A stretch of DNA of 64,000 bases from DTWD01 sp963662965. GTDB lineage: Bacteria > Acidobacteriota > Vicinamibacteria > Vicinamibacterales > UBA8438. The stretch is from the NCBI GenBank assembly GCA_963662965.1, contig OY759970.1, positions 558,001 to 622,000 on the forward strand, written 5' to 3'. Position 1 is the stretch's first letter. Each line of letters opens with the position of its first letter. The notes below the pieces were generated by a model. The model searched no databases. It was not told where the DNA came from and worked only from the letters and a program-made list of their open reading frames with translations. The position numbers were made by a program, and so were the translations under genes. Positions 8,216-17,808 of this stretch are shown here, in pieces.

Positions 8216-10414
8216 CTACTCTGCAAGTGGATTCGGGCGGAGCTGGAAGTGGATTACCGAGCTCCGCGTGCCCTTACCTCCCTCGATGTGCCAGTTCAGG
8301 TTCGAGCCGTAGTTGGCCCAGAGCCCGCGTCCCTTCCAGCCGGCGTTCGGATCGTCGATGCGCCCGTCCAAACCGCGGGCGTAGAACCCGAGCGGGTACG
8401 GCACCCGCAGCACCACCCAGTCCTCCGTCTCGGGCCGCAGCGCCAGCAGCGAATCGGATCCCGAACCGGGCGCGATCGGCACGTTCGCGCCGAGACCGAG
8501 GGTGTCGAACTGATCGACCCAGTTGTAGTAGTGGTAGTCGGCACTCCCCGGGTCGTTCACTCCCTTCATCTGCGGGCCCGGTGAGGGATAGAGCGTCCAT
8601 CCCTCCGGGCAGTGCTGACCGGTCGCCTCCGGACCGTTCAGCACGGCGCACTTGCTCCGGTCGAAGCTTGCCATGTGGCCGCTGCCGGACAGCGCGGTCC
8701 AGATGATGCCGTTCCGGTCAACGTCAACGCCCCGCGGGGCATGGCCGGTCTGGGCCGGATCGACGGCCGGATTCTCGATCGAGGGCGGCTCGTAGACCTC
8801 CGCGATACAGGTCTCCGGCGGGTTGTCGCCCCGATCGAGGCGGACGAGGCGGCCGGGGAACGGGCCGGTCCGAGCGATCCACGCGCTGTCGTCCACCGGG
8901 TTGGCAATGACCCCATAGGCAAAACCGGCGAGGCGAGTGTCACGCGACGGATCGACCGGCTCGTTCGGCTGGTTCCAGGGGCTGGTGATCCGGCCATCAC
9001 CGTTGGTGTCGATGACCGTGGGACACCATCCCTGCGACGCCCGCTCGTCGCCCGTCTCGTCGAACAGCTTCGTATCGAGCCAGCCGACGACGTTCGGGTC
9101 GCCACTCAGCCAGAGCGTCTCCTGTTCGTCCTCACCGAACTGGAGGTGATGCGTGCCGTAGCAACTGTCGATCAGCGTGAACGACTCGGACGCCGGGTCG
9201 TAGTAGGAAATCTGCCGTCCGCTCCGATCGATCGGATAGTAGCTTGCCGACGGATGCATCGATCCTTCCTTGCACCAGTCCGGGTTGTCGCGACGCCGCA
9301 CCGTCGAGGTCATCCAGACACGCCCCTCGCCATCCATCATCGGGTTGTGGGGGTTGGCCGGCCCATTGAAAATCACCTCGTCCCCCCAGGTCGGGGAGGG
9401 CTCGAAACCGGGCTCGGTCGGGAAGAACGACGGCACCATTCCATCCGGTTCCCGCAACGGGATCCGCAACTCCATCGACTGGTGGCGCGCCGGGTCGGTG
9501 ATCACCAGCGTGTCATGCGTGATGGAAACGCCATAGAGCAAACCGTTGGCGTTGACGGTGGGGTCGCGCTTGTCGGTCGTGATCTCGTCGTGGATGTAGG
9601 ACGTCTCTCCGCCCCATTCCCACATGCTGAGCACCAGGTTGCGCTCCACACCCTGCGGTCGCGGCGGCGCAGGAGGCACTTCGCCGGCGGCGATCCGATC
9701 ACTCCAGTCGGCGTACATCTCGAGGCCCCGCTGGCGACCGAAGCGGTTCATCACGGCGCTCATCTGGCGGCCGCGCTGACCCAAAGTGAGGCGGTGGTCC
9801 CACGCCTCTACCGTCGAATCGAACCCGGACAGATGGCTCGTGTCGAACGTGAACCGGTTGCCCATCTGGTGGCAGAGCTGGCACCCCTGTTTCGTGAGAT
9901 CGACCCAGGCGGCCTGGCTCCGGAGGTTTCCGGCGATACCGTTCCCCTCCAGGCCGGTTCCGGGGAACTGGTCCGGCGCAGGCGGTTCGAGCAGCGAGTA
10001 CCAGTAGTTCGCCGGATAGACCTGCGCTGCATCGAGCGGTGTCGCCGCGGGCGTCGCCTGAAGCGTCACCGTTTCGCCCGGCTCGGCGGTCACCGGCTCG
10101 GAATCGACCAGGCCATAGCCGCGGACCCAGACGCGGTAGGAAGCGGCGGGCAGGTCAGGGACGAGGAATTGTCCGTCGTCGTCGGTCACGACGATCTTGC
10201 GGAACGTGGTGTCGAGTTCGTCGGTCTCGGCAATTACCCAGACCCCTGCCTCCGGGCCGGCCGGGCTCTGCACGACGCCGCGCAGATCCGCCTCGTCCCC
10301 AGCCGGACCCGGCTGCCAAACGGCGCCGGGCGACGCGGCGAATGCGAAGGCGGCGGCGACAGCCGCTCCCGCCCCACAGACGATGAACCGTCTGATTCCG
10401 GCCTGACGCGCCAT
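8216..10414 (-). CDS. periplasmic c-type cytochrome / beta-propeller protein with regulatory-like domain
   Basis: 732 residues from ATG 10414, chosen over the longer frame (10600) because GGAGGAG lies just upstream and a signal peptide follows (GAGAAVAAAFAFAASPGA). Residues 40-125 form a carboxypeptidase-regulatory-like (CnaB-type) domain. A haem c motif C-Q-L-C-H occurs at 178-182. The rest is rich in repeated beta-propeller-like units (DGEGRVWMTS, DRNGIIWTALSG) as in virginiamycin-B-lyase-like or SMP-30-type propellers. I infer a periplasmic electron-transfer or binding protein working with the PQQ-type protein encoded divergently. The combination is seen in acidobacterial genomes, but no activity has been assigned to my knowledge. 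Confidence 0.75.
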   Translation of the reverse strand: MARQAGIRRFIVCGAGAAVAAAFAFAASPGAVWQPGPAGDEADLRGVVQSPAGPEAGVWVIAETDELDTTFRKIVVTDDDGQFLVPDLPAASYRVWVRGYGLVDSEPVTAEPGETVTLQATPAATPLDAAQVYPANYWYSLLEPPAPDQFPGTGLEGNGIAGNLRSQAAWVDLTKQGCQLCHQMGNRFTFDTSHLSGFDSTVEAWDHRLTLGQRGRQMSAVMNRFGRQRGLEMYADWSDRIAAGEVPPAPPRPQGVERNLVLSMWEWGGETSYIHDEITTDKRDPTVNANGLLYGVSITHDTLVITDPARHQSMELRIPLREPDGMVPSFFPTEPGFEPSPTWGDEVIFNGPANPHNPMMDGEGRVWMTSTVRRRDNPDWCKEGSMHPSASYYPIDRSGRQISYYDPASESFTLIDSCYGTHHLQFGEDEQETLWLSGDPNVVGWLDTKLFDETGDERASQGWCPTVIDTNGDGRITSPWNQPNEPVDPSRDTRLAGFAYGVIANPVDDSAWIARTGPFPGRLVRLDRGDNPPETCIAEVYEPPSIENPAVDPAQTGHAPRGVDVDRNGIIWTALSGSGHMASFDRSKCAVLNGPEATGQHCPEGWTLYPSPGPQMKGVNDPGSADYHYYNWVDQFDTLGLGANVPIAPGSGSDSLLALRPETEDWVVLRVPYPLGFYARGLDGRIDDPNAGWKGRGLWANYGSNLNWHIEGGKGTRSSVIHFQLRPNPLAE

Positions 10415-10598
10415 CAATATCCTCCTCCGAGCGTGGCTCAACTGCCTGCTGCCCCCATTCTGCAACGACTGCGGTGCCTGATCCAAGTCCGCCCTGTCCG
10501 GTTGCGATGCTAACGAATCCCCGTAGAATAGGGGGCACGACCGTGCGCGGCACGGGGTCCGGACGGGATCGCCATCGCAGACCCGGAGCAGAACGACC
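10415..10598. promoter_or_regulatory. divergent promoter region
   Basis: 184 bases between two outward-facing secreted-protein genes whose products probably act together. Both ribosome sites are visible (GGAGGAG for the minus gene; GGAGCAG ahead of ATG 10599). I see no certain -35/-10 pair or operator. Confidence 0.4.
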
Positions 10599-11831
10599 AT
10601 GAACGATCAGAAACGACTGTGGGTGGCCGCCGTAGCCATCGCCTTGATTCCGCTGGGCGCTTCCGGCGCCGCGGCACAGGACTGGCCGCAGTGGCGCGGT
10701 CCGGCTCGGGACGGCGTGGTGGAGGGATTCGACGTTCCATCCCGTTGGCCGTCCGCACTGAACCAGCAGTGGTCCGTCGAGGTGGGCCTCGGCTATGCCA
10801 CGCCGGTCCTGATCGGCGACCGCATCTATCAGTTCAGCCGGCAGGGAGACGACGAGGTCATGATGGCGCTCGATGCCGGCACGGGAGAAACGATCTGGCG
10901 AACCGCCTACGCGGCGCCGTTCAACATGAACCCGGCGACGGCGCGGCACCGGGCGGGTCCGAAAGCGACGCCGACCTATGCCGACGGCCGTCTCTTCACG
11001 CTCGGCATGACCGGCACGGTCACCGCGTTCGATGCTTCGGACGGGCAGCAGTTGTGGCAGGTGCCGGACACCGGTACGCCCGCCTTCCACACGTCACAGT
11101 CGGCACTGGTGGTCGACGACCTCGTGATCCTGCATGTCGGCGGCGACGACGACGGCGTGCTCACGGCGTTCGATGTCGCGACTGGGAGCGTCCGCTGGAC
11201 GTGGGACGGTGACGGCCCGGCCTACGGGTCGCCGATGCTGTTCGAGCTGGGTGGCGTACGGCAGGTGGTCATCTTTACGCACCGCCACTTCGTCGGCGTC
11301 TCCCTCGAGACCGGCGCGCTCCTCTGGAGCCGGCCGTTTGCCACGTCGTCGGATACGACGTCGCAAACGCCCATCCTCTACGACAACATGGTGATTCAGA
11401 CCGGGCGCGGCAACGGCGTAACCGCGTTCCGCGTCACCCAGAGCGGCGGCGCCTGGACCACCGAGGATGTCTGGCACACCGACGAGGTGTCACTCCACAT
11501 GGTGAACGGCGTCGTTGATGGCAACGTGCTGGTCGGCCTGTCGCATCTCAACAGCGGGCAGTACTTCGGTCTCGATCTCGACACCGGTGAAGTGCTCTGG
11601 ACCAGCGACCCGCGTCAGGCGGAACATGCGTCGATCCTTCGATCCGGCGGCACGCTCCTCTCGCTCGAGGATGACGCCGAACTCGTGGTGATCGAGCATG
11701 ACCGGACGCGCTTCAACCCGGTGCAACGCTACGAGGTGGCCGACAGCGAAACCTGGACTGCGCCGACGCTGTCGGGCAACCGCCTGTTCGTCAAGGACAT
11801 CTCGACCCTCACGCTCTGGACACTGGACTGA
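10599..11831 (+). CDS. secreted PQQ-binding-like beta-propeller protein
   Basis: 410 residues. Signal peptide (AVAIALIPLGASGAAAQ) then DWPQWRGPARDGV, the hallmark start of the WRGP-type PQQ-like propeller family. Repeating blades follow: ALDAGTGETIWRT, AFDASDGQQLWQV, AFDVATGSVRWTW, GVSLETGALLWSR and GLDLDTGEVLWTS. No haem motif and no clear dehydrogenase vicinal cysteines, so PQQ binding itself is not proven. The start has a ribosome site and is divergent from the cytochrome/propeller gene. Immediately downstream, a well-placed AAAGGAG and ATG (11863) open a frame that ends after five codons, probably the stub of a lost fourth partner gene. Confidence 0.8.
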   Translation: MNDQKRLWVAAVAIALIPLGASGAAAQDWPQWRGPARDGVVEGFDVPSRWPSALNQQWSVEVGLGYATPVLIGDRIYQFSRQGDDEVMMALDAGTGETIWRTAYAAPFNMNPATARHRAGPKATPTYADGRLFTLGMTGTVTAFDASDGQQLWQVPDTGTPAFHTSQSALVVDDLVILHVGGDDDGVLTAFDVATGSVRWTWDGDGPAYGSPMLFELGGVRQVVIFTHRHFVGVSLETGALLWSRPFATSSDTTSQTPILYDNMVIQTGRGNGVTAFRVTQSGGAWTTEDVWHTDEVSLHMVNGVVDGNVLVGLSHLNSGQYFGLDLDTGEVLWTSDPRQAEHASILRSGGTLLSLEDDAELVVIEHDRTRFNPVQRYEVADSETWTAPTLSGNRLFVKDISTLTLWTLD

Positions 11832-11862
11832 CCGGTCACGACCGACAAAGGAGTGGATGGCC

Positions 11863-12010
11863 ATGAGAATCACGCTCTAGGGCGCTACTACGCCGGTTCG
11901 ATGTGCTCATCCGGATCGAATTGCGTTCCAGAGGTGAGACGTTGCCGGCCTATCACCTCTACAGCCTGTCGGCGTCCCGCTCAAAGGCCTGGACCCTGAC
12001 GGTGGTCGGG
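11863..12010 (+). pseudogene. stub of a lost downstream gene and 3' flank of the intron
   Basis: AAAGGAG is followed by ATG 11863 and a stop at 11880 (MRITL). Nothing recognisable follows before the group II intron boundary at 12011. I take this as a gene beginning left behind after deletion. Confidence 0.3.
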
Positions 12011-12860
12011 GTAGACCAGGGTCGTTGCTGACCCTGGCCCCCCACAGATCCGGACGTGCGGGTTCTGCCGCATCCGGCTCCTCGACAGATGGCTTCGCTA
12101 CGCGCCGTCGCGTACCCGCTGGTCCAGGAAGCCAGGCGATGGCCACCGCCATCCCCAAGGCTTATCTGGCCAGTTCGGCTATCCGTTGTCGTGACGTGGA
12201 GACGGGACCCAACCTCGGTGTGTTGGCCGTCTTTCCCTCCACCGGTGCCCCCTGCCGGTGCCCCCTTCCCTCCACGGGGTCTCGTGGGCTCAATTCCCCC
12301 GCTTCGGCGGTACTATGAGACACCCCGACTCCTCGCCGTCCATCCCCCCGCGCTTCGTTGCCTTCGCCCGGCGGTACCATCCGAGCACCTGCGGCTTCGC
12401 TCCGTCGGACGCCAGGTGCTGCGTCCACGGCCTCGGGCTTGGTGAGCCGGTGCCCGCCCCCCGGCAACCTTTAAGATGGAGACGACGAGGCCTCCCGGGT
12501 TCCCGGGAAACCCACCCGCACGCATGCCACGCGCTCCGACCCCGGCGAGGTCGCCGCCTCCACGGCCTCTGAGATGCGGCCAGATAACCTTCCGTCCAAC
12601 GCACGACGTCGGCCCTCACAAACAATGCATTTCGGGGCTCAATCACGCGGCCTACGGGCTCCCTGTGAACGCTTCGCGCCCTGGGTCACCCCAGGCCCAC
12701 GCATCACTCGGTTCCGGCTGGCGGCCGACCTTGGCCGGATGGGATTGGATACCCACAGGGTTTCGAACAAGGTTTCAAAGATCACATCACGGCATCTTGT
12801 CCCCCTTGACCGGGCTTTCCCGGCACACGCGTTGTTGCATGACTCGGAACTAGCCTGCAA
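12011..12860 (-). mobile_element. ORF-less group II intron, copy 1
   Basis: Read on the minus strand, 850 bases. Domain V is unmistakable at 12080-12047: GAGCCGGATGCGG, then a short loop, then CCGCACGTCCGGATC. Domain VI follows as the hairpin CCAGGGTC / GACCCTGG (12036-12015), and the 3' end is GGTCTAC at 12011. The 5' end aligns with copy 2 but reads TTGCAGG instead of canonical GTGCGG. The middle carries the pre-ORF stretch usual in bacterial introns (GGxxxHETPWREG and HVTTTDSRTGQ in one frame), but then passes straight into domain V: the entire reverse transcriptase/maturase is absent. It sits about 22 bases after the stop codon of an IS5 transposase tail. Confidence 0.85.
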
Positions 12861-12881
12861 TGATCCCGATCCACAGTTCCT

Positions 12882-13128
12882 TCACCGACCGAGGCGGTAC
12901 GACATTGGCCTGCCAAGCCCAGTCATTTGATTGAGAATGTTGCACGCGAGAACGACCTCAGTCCCCCGCCCTGCGGCACTGCACGCTCGAAGGCCGTCTC
13001 CGATGATCGACGTGGACCGGAAGAACGCGTTCTCCACGCGGGCCTGCCCATGGGAGCCAAACGTCTTCTTCCAGCGTCGCCGCCCTCCCTCCTTGACCGC
13101 TAGGATCGCGCGATCACGCGCACTCGAA
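12882..13128 (-). pseudogene. IS5 transposase, C-terminal fragment
   Basis: Minus-strand frame with RARVENAFFRSTSIIGD-like, ACNILNQMTGLGRPMSY and terminal RLGR, matching the last 80 residues of the IS5 protein at 49736. The N-terminal three quarters is missing. The group II intron begins 21 bases beyond its stop. Confidence 0.8.
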
Positions 13129-13374
13129 CTTGAGTGCCAAGCATGACACGCTTGAACCACAACGTACTCAGAAAGGGCCTGCGAATCTCCAGGATCTGCT
13201 TTAGCGGCCTGAGACGACTGGAAGGACATCGTCCACGGCAGGCATTCCTTACGTCAGGTCAACACATGAACGACTTGGCACCAGCGGTAGATATGGACCC
13301 TGGCTTTCCAGTTCTTCCCCTGGTACCTCCCGTATAGGTGGACGAAAGGTTCGAGGTGCCCTGAGTAGATCGAT

Positions 13375-13602
13375 GGCCCCGCGCTCCGGTCGAGCGGTAG
13401 TAGCGCAGCGTCGTCGCCGCCGACGCCCCGTCGGCGGTGTTGCTCACCGTCGCCGACAGCGTGAACGTCGCCCCCGTCTCCGGGCTGCTGTCGTCCACCG
13501 ACGGCGCACCCACTTCCAGGTCCGGCGGCAGAGCTTCCACGTCCACCTCCACCGACGACGAGCAGTTGTTCGTGGTGTCCGACTCCCCGGTCACCCGCAC
13601 TG
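13375..13602 (-). pseudogene. CARDB-like extracellular repeat fragment
   Basis: Minus-strand reading VRVTGESDTTNNCSS then PPDLEVGAPSVDDSSPETGA and FTLSATVSNT...TTLRYYRST is typical of one CARDB repeat of a large secreted protein. It is open on both sides and the frame breaks after RYYRST near 13375, so only about 75 residues survive. Bases 13129-13374 and 13603-13752 hold no gene I can support. Confidence 0.6.
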
Positions 13603-13752
13603 GTGAATTTCTACTTCTTCTCGAATTGGATAGCCCGAACGTGTGGCGTTCGATGTCATAGGAGATCAGACGTGACGACGCGATTCTCTGACACGCAGGT
13701 TAGTTGGGTGCCTCCGGGAGACGGAGGGCTCCCGGTTACGCCGCTCAGCTGC

Positions 13753-14835
13753 CTTGGTGCACAACTCGCGATCTCGGTCAATAATTGCCCTCCACCCCGA
13801 GATCCGAGGTCCCGCATGACGAGTTTCAAGCGCACCCAGCGGAAGTACGTCCAGAAGGCCTACCGTGTCCGGAATTGGCGGGAGTACGAGACGGGTCTCC
13901 GCGCTCGCGGGAGTCTGACCGTCGGGCTCGGACTCACCGATGGCAAGCTCGCCAACTGGAACTCGCCGAGGCCGACGCGCAGGACGCCAGGCCGACAACG
14001 CAAGTACTCGAACCACGCCATCGAGACGACGGTCACCTTGGGCTTGGTGTTTGGCCTGGCGTCCAGGCAGACTGAGGGCTTCCTGCGCTCGCTGCTGACG
14101 CTCCTGAATCTGGACAACGACGTGCCCGACCACAGCACGATCTCGAGGCGCAAGGCGAGGCTGGGGAAGGTTGCTTCCTACGAGAGGCGAACCGTGAAGC
14201 CCGTCCACCTCCGCATCGACAGCAGCGGTCTTTCAGTGCACGTCGGCCAGTTGCGCACTCCGCCGAAAGCCAGGGACTCCCGCAAGCTGCACCTCGCTGT
14301 GGATGAGCCAACCAGTGACGTGGTCGCCTGCGCGCTCACGAGCAAGCGGGCTCGAGACGCTTCCCGGGTGGCGTCACTCGTCGGCCAGATCGAGCGTCCC
14401 ATCGCCTCGGCCAAGGCCGACGCCGCGTACGACACCGGCGACGTCTAGAAGACGCTGGAGAATCACCGTGCTCATCGATCGCCGAAGGTGCTGATACCGC
14501 CACGAAAGGGCGCTCAGCTCGCGCTCGACTCCGCGGGCACGCGACAGCGGACTCGTAACATCCGAGCACGATCACGTGTTGGGAAACGGAAGTGGTACGT
14601 CGCATCGGGCTACAGCAGGCGAAGCAAGGTGGAGACGACGTTCCACCGCTACAAGGCCATCCTGGGCTCAGCGATGCGAGCGAGGGGACTGGCGTCCCAG
14701 AGAGTCGAGGTGAGGTTGGGGTGCAAGATCCTGAACACCATGACGGCGCTCGGGATACCCGATGGCGAGATGATCGGATGACCGGCAGGCGGAGTCACGG
14801 GAGACTCTCAGCCCTCAATGGAGTTGTGCACCAAG
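13753..14835 (+). mobile_element. IS5-family element, copy B
   Basis: Inverted ends CTTGGTGCACAACTC (13753) and GAGTTGTGCACCAAG (ending 14835) flank one transposase frame. It cuts a group II intron fragment on its right. Confidence 0.8.
13816..14781 (+). pseudogene. IS5 transposase with one in-frame amber codon
   Basis: The frame runs from ATG 13816 through YRVRNWREYE, VPDHSTISRRKARLG, LRIDSSGLSVHVG and KADAAYDTGDV, meets TAG at 14446-14448, then continues in the same frame (KTLENHRAHRSP, VETTFHRYKAILG) to the TGA at 14779-14781. Only the single stop interrupts an otherwise complete protein of about 321 residues. The break falls between the second Asp and the catalytic Glu, so neither half alone would be active. 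Confidence 0.85.
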
Positions 14836-15411
14836 GCATCGAATGTCTGGTGACATGAGTCCCGACGTCAACGCGCCGGTCATGGGTCCCTTCGAAAGCT
14901 CACACCAACACGGGCCGCCTTTGCTCGGCCGGGTCCGGGGGCCAACCCGTTCCCCGACGTCCTCGCTCGTATGCAGCCCTCCGACTCCCTCCCTCCCGTC
15001 GGCCGCGGCTCCGGTCGTCCCTGGCCGGTGGCCTACCCTGTCCCTCGTGCGACAAGGAGGAAGAAGGGCCTCCCAGGTGCCTGGGCCGTCCTCTTCCAGC
15101 GTGCCGTAGGCGCAGACCCCGCTGGGTGCGCGTCTCGGCTTGCCCATCGCGTCGAGACCGCCATCGCCTTCAGTCTGCACAATGCCCTGGGCACCCAGAA
15201 TGAGCGTTATTTCGTGGCTGTAAACCCGACGGCCCACTCGCTTGCGTGCCTACGCATCGGCGTCTTCGTGACCGCGGACGCCGCAAGGCTCGCTACCGAG
15301 GTGGGTGGGTCGCCCTTCACCGGACGGGTTTCGCACCCGTTGGACGGCGAACAAAGTTTCATGACGTCACCGCATCGTCACTCCCCTTTGACCAGCCTTG
15401 CCTGGCCGCAC
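14836..15411 (-). mobile_element. group II intron, 5' fragment of a different type
   Basis: On the minus strand it begins at 15411 with the canonical GTGCGG, and its next 60 bases align with the start of the two 850-bp introns (GGTCAAAGGGGA, a GATGCGGTGA-type block, GAAACTTTGTTCG). About 575 bases of domain I-like sequence remain before IS5 copy B cuts it. A 13-base IS5-like end (GGCGTTGGTGCAC) lies directly upstream of its 5' end. No maturase is present. Confidence 0.6.
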
Positions 15412-15424
15412 CGTGCACCAACGC

Positions 15425-15636
15425 CCCTCATCCGTCAGAACCGGCTTCCCGGCCAGGTCGCTGGGGCGTTCCAGGGGCGTGATGGTGCGGAAGTCCCACA
15501 CGCCCTGCAGGTCCGGCTGACCCCACGGCGTTCGGGGTAGCGCCGTCGTGTTCGTCGACTGAGCAGCAGCCAACACTGGCGCCAGCGACAGGAACGCGAT
15601 CACGGTGAACGCCGCACCGAGACATCGATGGCTCAT
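15425..15636 (-). pseudogene. PDLxGVWDF-family protein, N-terminal fragment
   Basis: Starts at 15636 after GGAGGG. Signal peptide (VIAFLSLAPVLAAAQ) then TPWGQPDLQGVWDFRTITPL and ERPSDLAGKPVLTDE, closely matching the start of the intact paralogue at 8192. The frame is cut at about 15425 by an IS5-like end and the intron fragment, leaving about 70 residues. It stood 50 bases downstream of the PQQ dehydrogenase, the same kind of pairing as at 7215-10414. Confidence 0.8.
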
Positions 15637-15686
15637 CTGACCCTCCGACTCGCTCTTCTTGGCCCTCATCCGCCCGGCGCGACCCA

Positions 15687-17594
15687 TCACGGCAGCGTGT
15701 AGGTCAGCAGCGTGGTGCCCGCGGCCACGGCCACGTACTGCTTTCCGTCCTTGCCCATGTAGGTGATCGGATTGGCGCCGCTGATTAACTGCTCGGTCTC
15801 GACACTCCACAGCTCCCGCCCAGTCTTCGTCTCGTAGGCACGGAACCGTCGATCGGTGGCCCCCCCGATGAAGAGCACCCCCCCCGCGGTAGAGGTCGGC
15901 CCACCCTTTTGAGAGTTGGGGGCGCCGGTCAGAAGCCCGGGAGGCGCACCCTCGACCGTGCCGAACGGGATCTGCCAGGCGATCTCGCCCGTGTTCACGT
16001 CCACAGCGGTCAGCCTGGACCACGGCGGCTGCCAACAGGGCCAGCCGTCGACGGTCAACCGGTCGACGATGTGCCAATAGATCCGGCGTGACTCAGGAGG
16101 ACCCGCATAGCTTCGACGATCCGGATCGTCCTCCACGCGTCTGAGCGTACTGATGTGTCCGGTGTCCGCGTAGTTGATGATGTAGTACCCCAGACTTGGA
16201 TCGAAGGTCCCACCGGTGAACTCCGTCCCGCCGCCGGTCGACGGAAACACAAGCGAGCCCTGCAGCGACGGCGGCGTGTAGGGGCCGCGGTTGCGCCCCC
16301 CGTCGTAGGTCATCAACAGCTCGCGGCACGCGGCCGTATGCTCCGGCGTGACCGTCGCGATGTCGTCCATCGTGAAGCGGATGCGCCCGAAGGGCGGCGG
16401 CTTCACCGGGAACGGCTGCGTCGGCGAGTAGTACTCCCCGGGCATATCCCCCCGAGGTACGGGACGTTCTTCGATCTCGTAGATCGGCTCGCCCGTGACC
16501 CGGTTAAAGACGAACAAGACCGGATACTTCGTCATGACGCCGACGGCCGGAATCGTCTCGCCGTCCCGCTCCACGTCGAACAGGATCGGCGGCACCGGCA
16601 TGTCGAGGTCCCAGAGGTCGTGATGGACGGCCTGGAAATACCACTTCAGCTCACCCGTCAGGGCATCGACCGCCACGATCGAATCGGAGAAGAGGTTGTC
16701 CCCGGGACGGTCGGTTCCATAGAAGTCGTTATGGGCGGATCCGAGCGGCATGTACAGGATGCCGCGCTCCTCGTCGACGGTGAAGAAGCTCCAGGTGTTG
16801 GCGCCACTGACGTTGCGCCAGGAGTCGTCGACCCAGGTCTCGTTTCCGACCTCGCCGGGCCGGGGCACGGTGTGAAACGTCCAGACGAGGTCGCCCGTCC
16901 GCAGATCCCACGCGCGCACGTCGCCCGCCGGGCCCTTCGATCCCGTCTCGTCCGCGTTGTGGACACCGGTGAACACCAGGTGCTTGTAGACGGCGACCCC
17001 TGACGAGATCCCATAGTGCATGTCCGGGAAATTGTTCATCACGTCCGGGGTCTTCAGGTCGACGTAACCGTCGTTGCCGAACCGGGCGTTGGGGATGCCG
17101 GTCTGCGCGTTCAGCGAGATCAGCTCGCCCTCCTCGGTGCCGAAGACGATCTGCGACGGCGTCACATCGTCGCCTTCCCAGTACGCCAGTCCCCGCATCG
17201 AACCACCCGTCCAGTGCAGCTGGTGCTCCGATGAATTCCAGTCCCCGGGCGCCGTGTACTCCCAGATCACGTCGCCGGCCGCCGGCTCCAGTGCCACCAC
17301 GCGGTAGTATGGGAACGACAGGTACAGGACGCCTTCGACCATGAGCGGGGTCGACTGGCTCGGCCGTGACGGCACGCCCTCCTGCGTCATCTCGTACCGC
17401 CAAGCCGGCACTAGGGTCGAGACGTTGCTGGTGTTGATCTGGGTTAGCGGGGAGTGGCGCTGGTTGCCGGGATCGCGTCCCCAGGTCGGCCAGTCGTCCT
17501 GCGCGTGCACCGGCTGCGCGGCGAGGCTCGCCAGCATCAGCAACCACAGCGAATGCCGCGCGACGCGATGATATGTCGTCGGGATGATTGTCAT
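15687..17594 (-). CDS. periplasmic PQQ-dependent dehydrogenase
   Basis: 635 residues from ATG 17594, chosen because a signal peptide follows (HSLWLLMLASLAAQPVHAQ) with GGAG about ten bases upstream; the longer frame to 17762 is intron-flank sequence. The body is an eight-bladed PQQ propeller: DWPTWGRDPGNQRHSPL, LEPAAGDVIWEYTAPG, DLRTGDLVWTFHTVP, DALTGELKWYFQAVHHDLWD (the HHDLWD site near residue 300 holds residues close to PQQ in glucose/alcohol dehydrogenases), PVLFVFNRVTGEPI, DVNTGEIAWQIPFGT and TKTGRELWSVE. It resembles the membrane-type glucose dehydrogenase propeller but has no N-terminal membrane domain and no haem c motif, so electrons must go to a separate acceptor. The substrate is unknown. 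Confidence 0.85.
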   Translation of the reverse strand: MTIIPTTYHRVARHSLWLLMLASLAAQPVHAQDDWPTWGRDPGNQRHSPLTQINTSNVSTLVPAWRYEMTQEGVPSRPSQSTPLMVEGVLYLSFPYYRVVALEPAAGDVIWEYTAPGDWNSSEHQLHWTGGSMRGLAYWEGDDVTPSQIVFGTEEGELISLNAQTGIPNARFGNDGYVDLKTPDVMNNFPDMHYGISSGVAVYKHLVFTGVHNADETGSKGPAGDVRAWDLRTGDLVWTFHTVPRPGEVGNETWVDDSWRNVSGANTWSFFTVDEERGILYMPLGSAHNDFYGTDRPGDNLFSDSIVAVDALTGELKWYFQAVHHDLWDLDMPVPPILFDVERDGETIPAVGVMTKYPVLFVFNRVTGEPIYEIEERPVPRGDMPGEYYSPTQPFPVKPPPFGRIRFTMDDIATVTPEHTAACRELLMTYDGGRNRGPYTPPSLQGSLVFPSTGGGTEFTGGTFDPSLGYYIINYADTGHISTLRRVEDDPDRRSYAGPPESRRIYWHIVDRLTVDGWPCWQPPWSRLTAVDVNTGEIAWQIPFGTVEGAPPGLLTGAPNSQKGGPTSTAGGVLFIGGATDRRFRAYETKTGRELWSVETEQLISGANPITYMGKDGKQYVAVAAGTTLLTYTLP

Positions 17595-17728
17595 GAGTCG
17601 AGAGCTCCTGTCCAGAGTGGTAAATCTACGCGGTCTCGGACGCTGACTCAAGCCTTCGCCTGCGGCACCCGTTCGTGCGTCCTGCCGAACTCGTATGTGC
17701 TTGAAACGAAAGTGCCCAGCCGTCGCCT

Positions 17729-17808
17729 CACAGTTCGGGCGTCGGCGCCCACTCCCGCGCACGGCGTTGGGCTTCGGCGACCTGCTCGCCGGTCATCTCC
17801 TCGGTCGG
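17729..17808 (-). pseudogene. C-terminal gene scrap at the intron 3' junction
   Basis: Minus-strand reading PTEEMTGEQVAEAQRRAREW then APTPEL and a stop (17729-17731). The pattern MTxEQxAEAQxxAREW is common at the end of Sel1/TPR-type proteins. It forms the 3' exon side of intron copy 2; the rest of the gene is absent. Confidence 0.45.

Noticed and set aside
8612..10513. 633-codon plus-strand open frame opposite the cytochrome/propeller gene
   Set aside because: Arg/His/Pro-rich shadow of a strong minus-strand gene with signal peptide and haem motif; no domain of its own.
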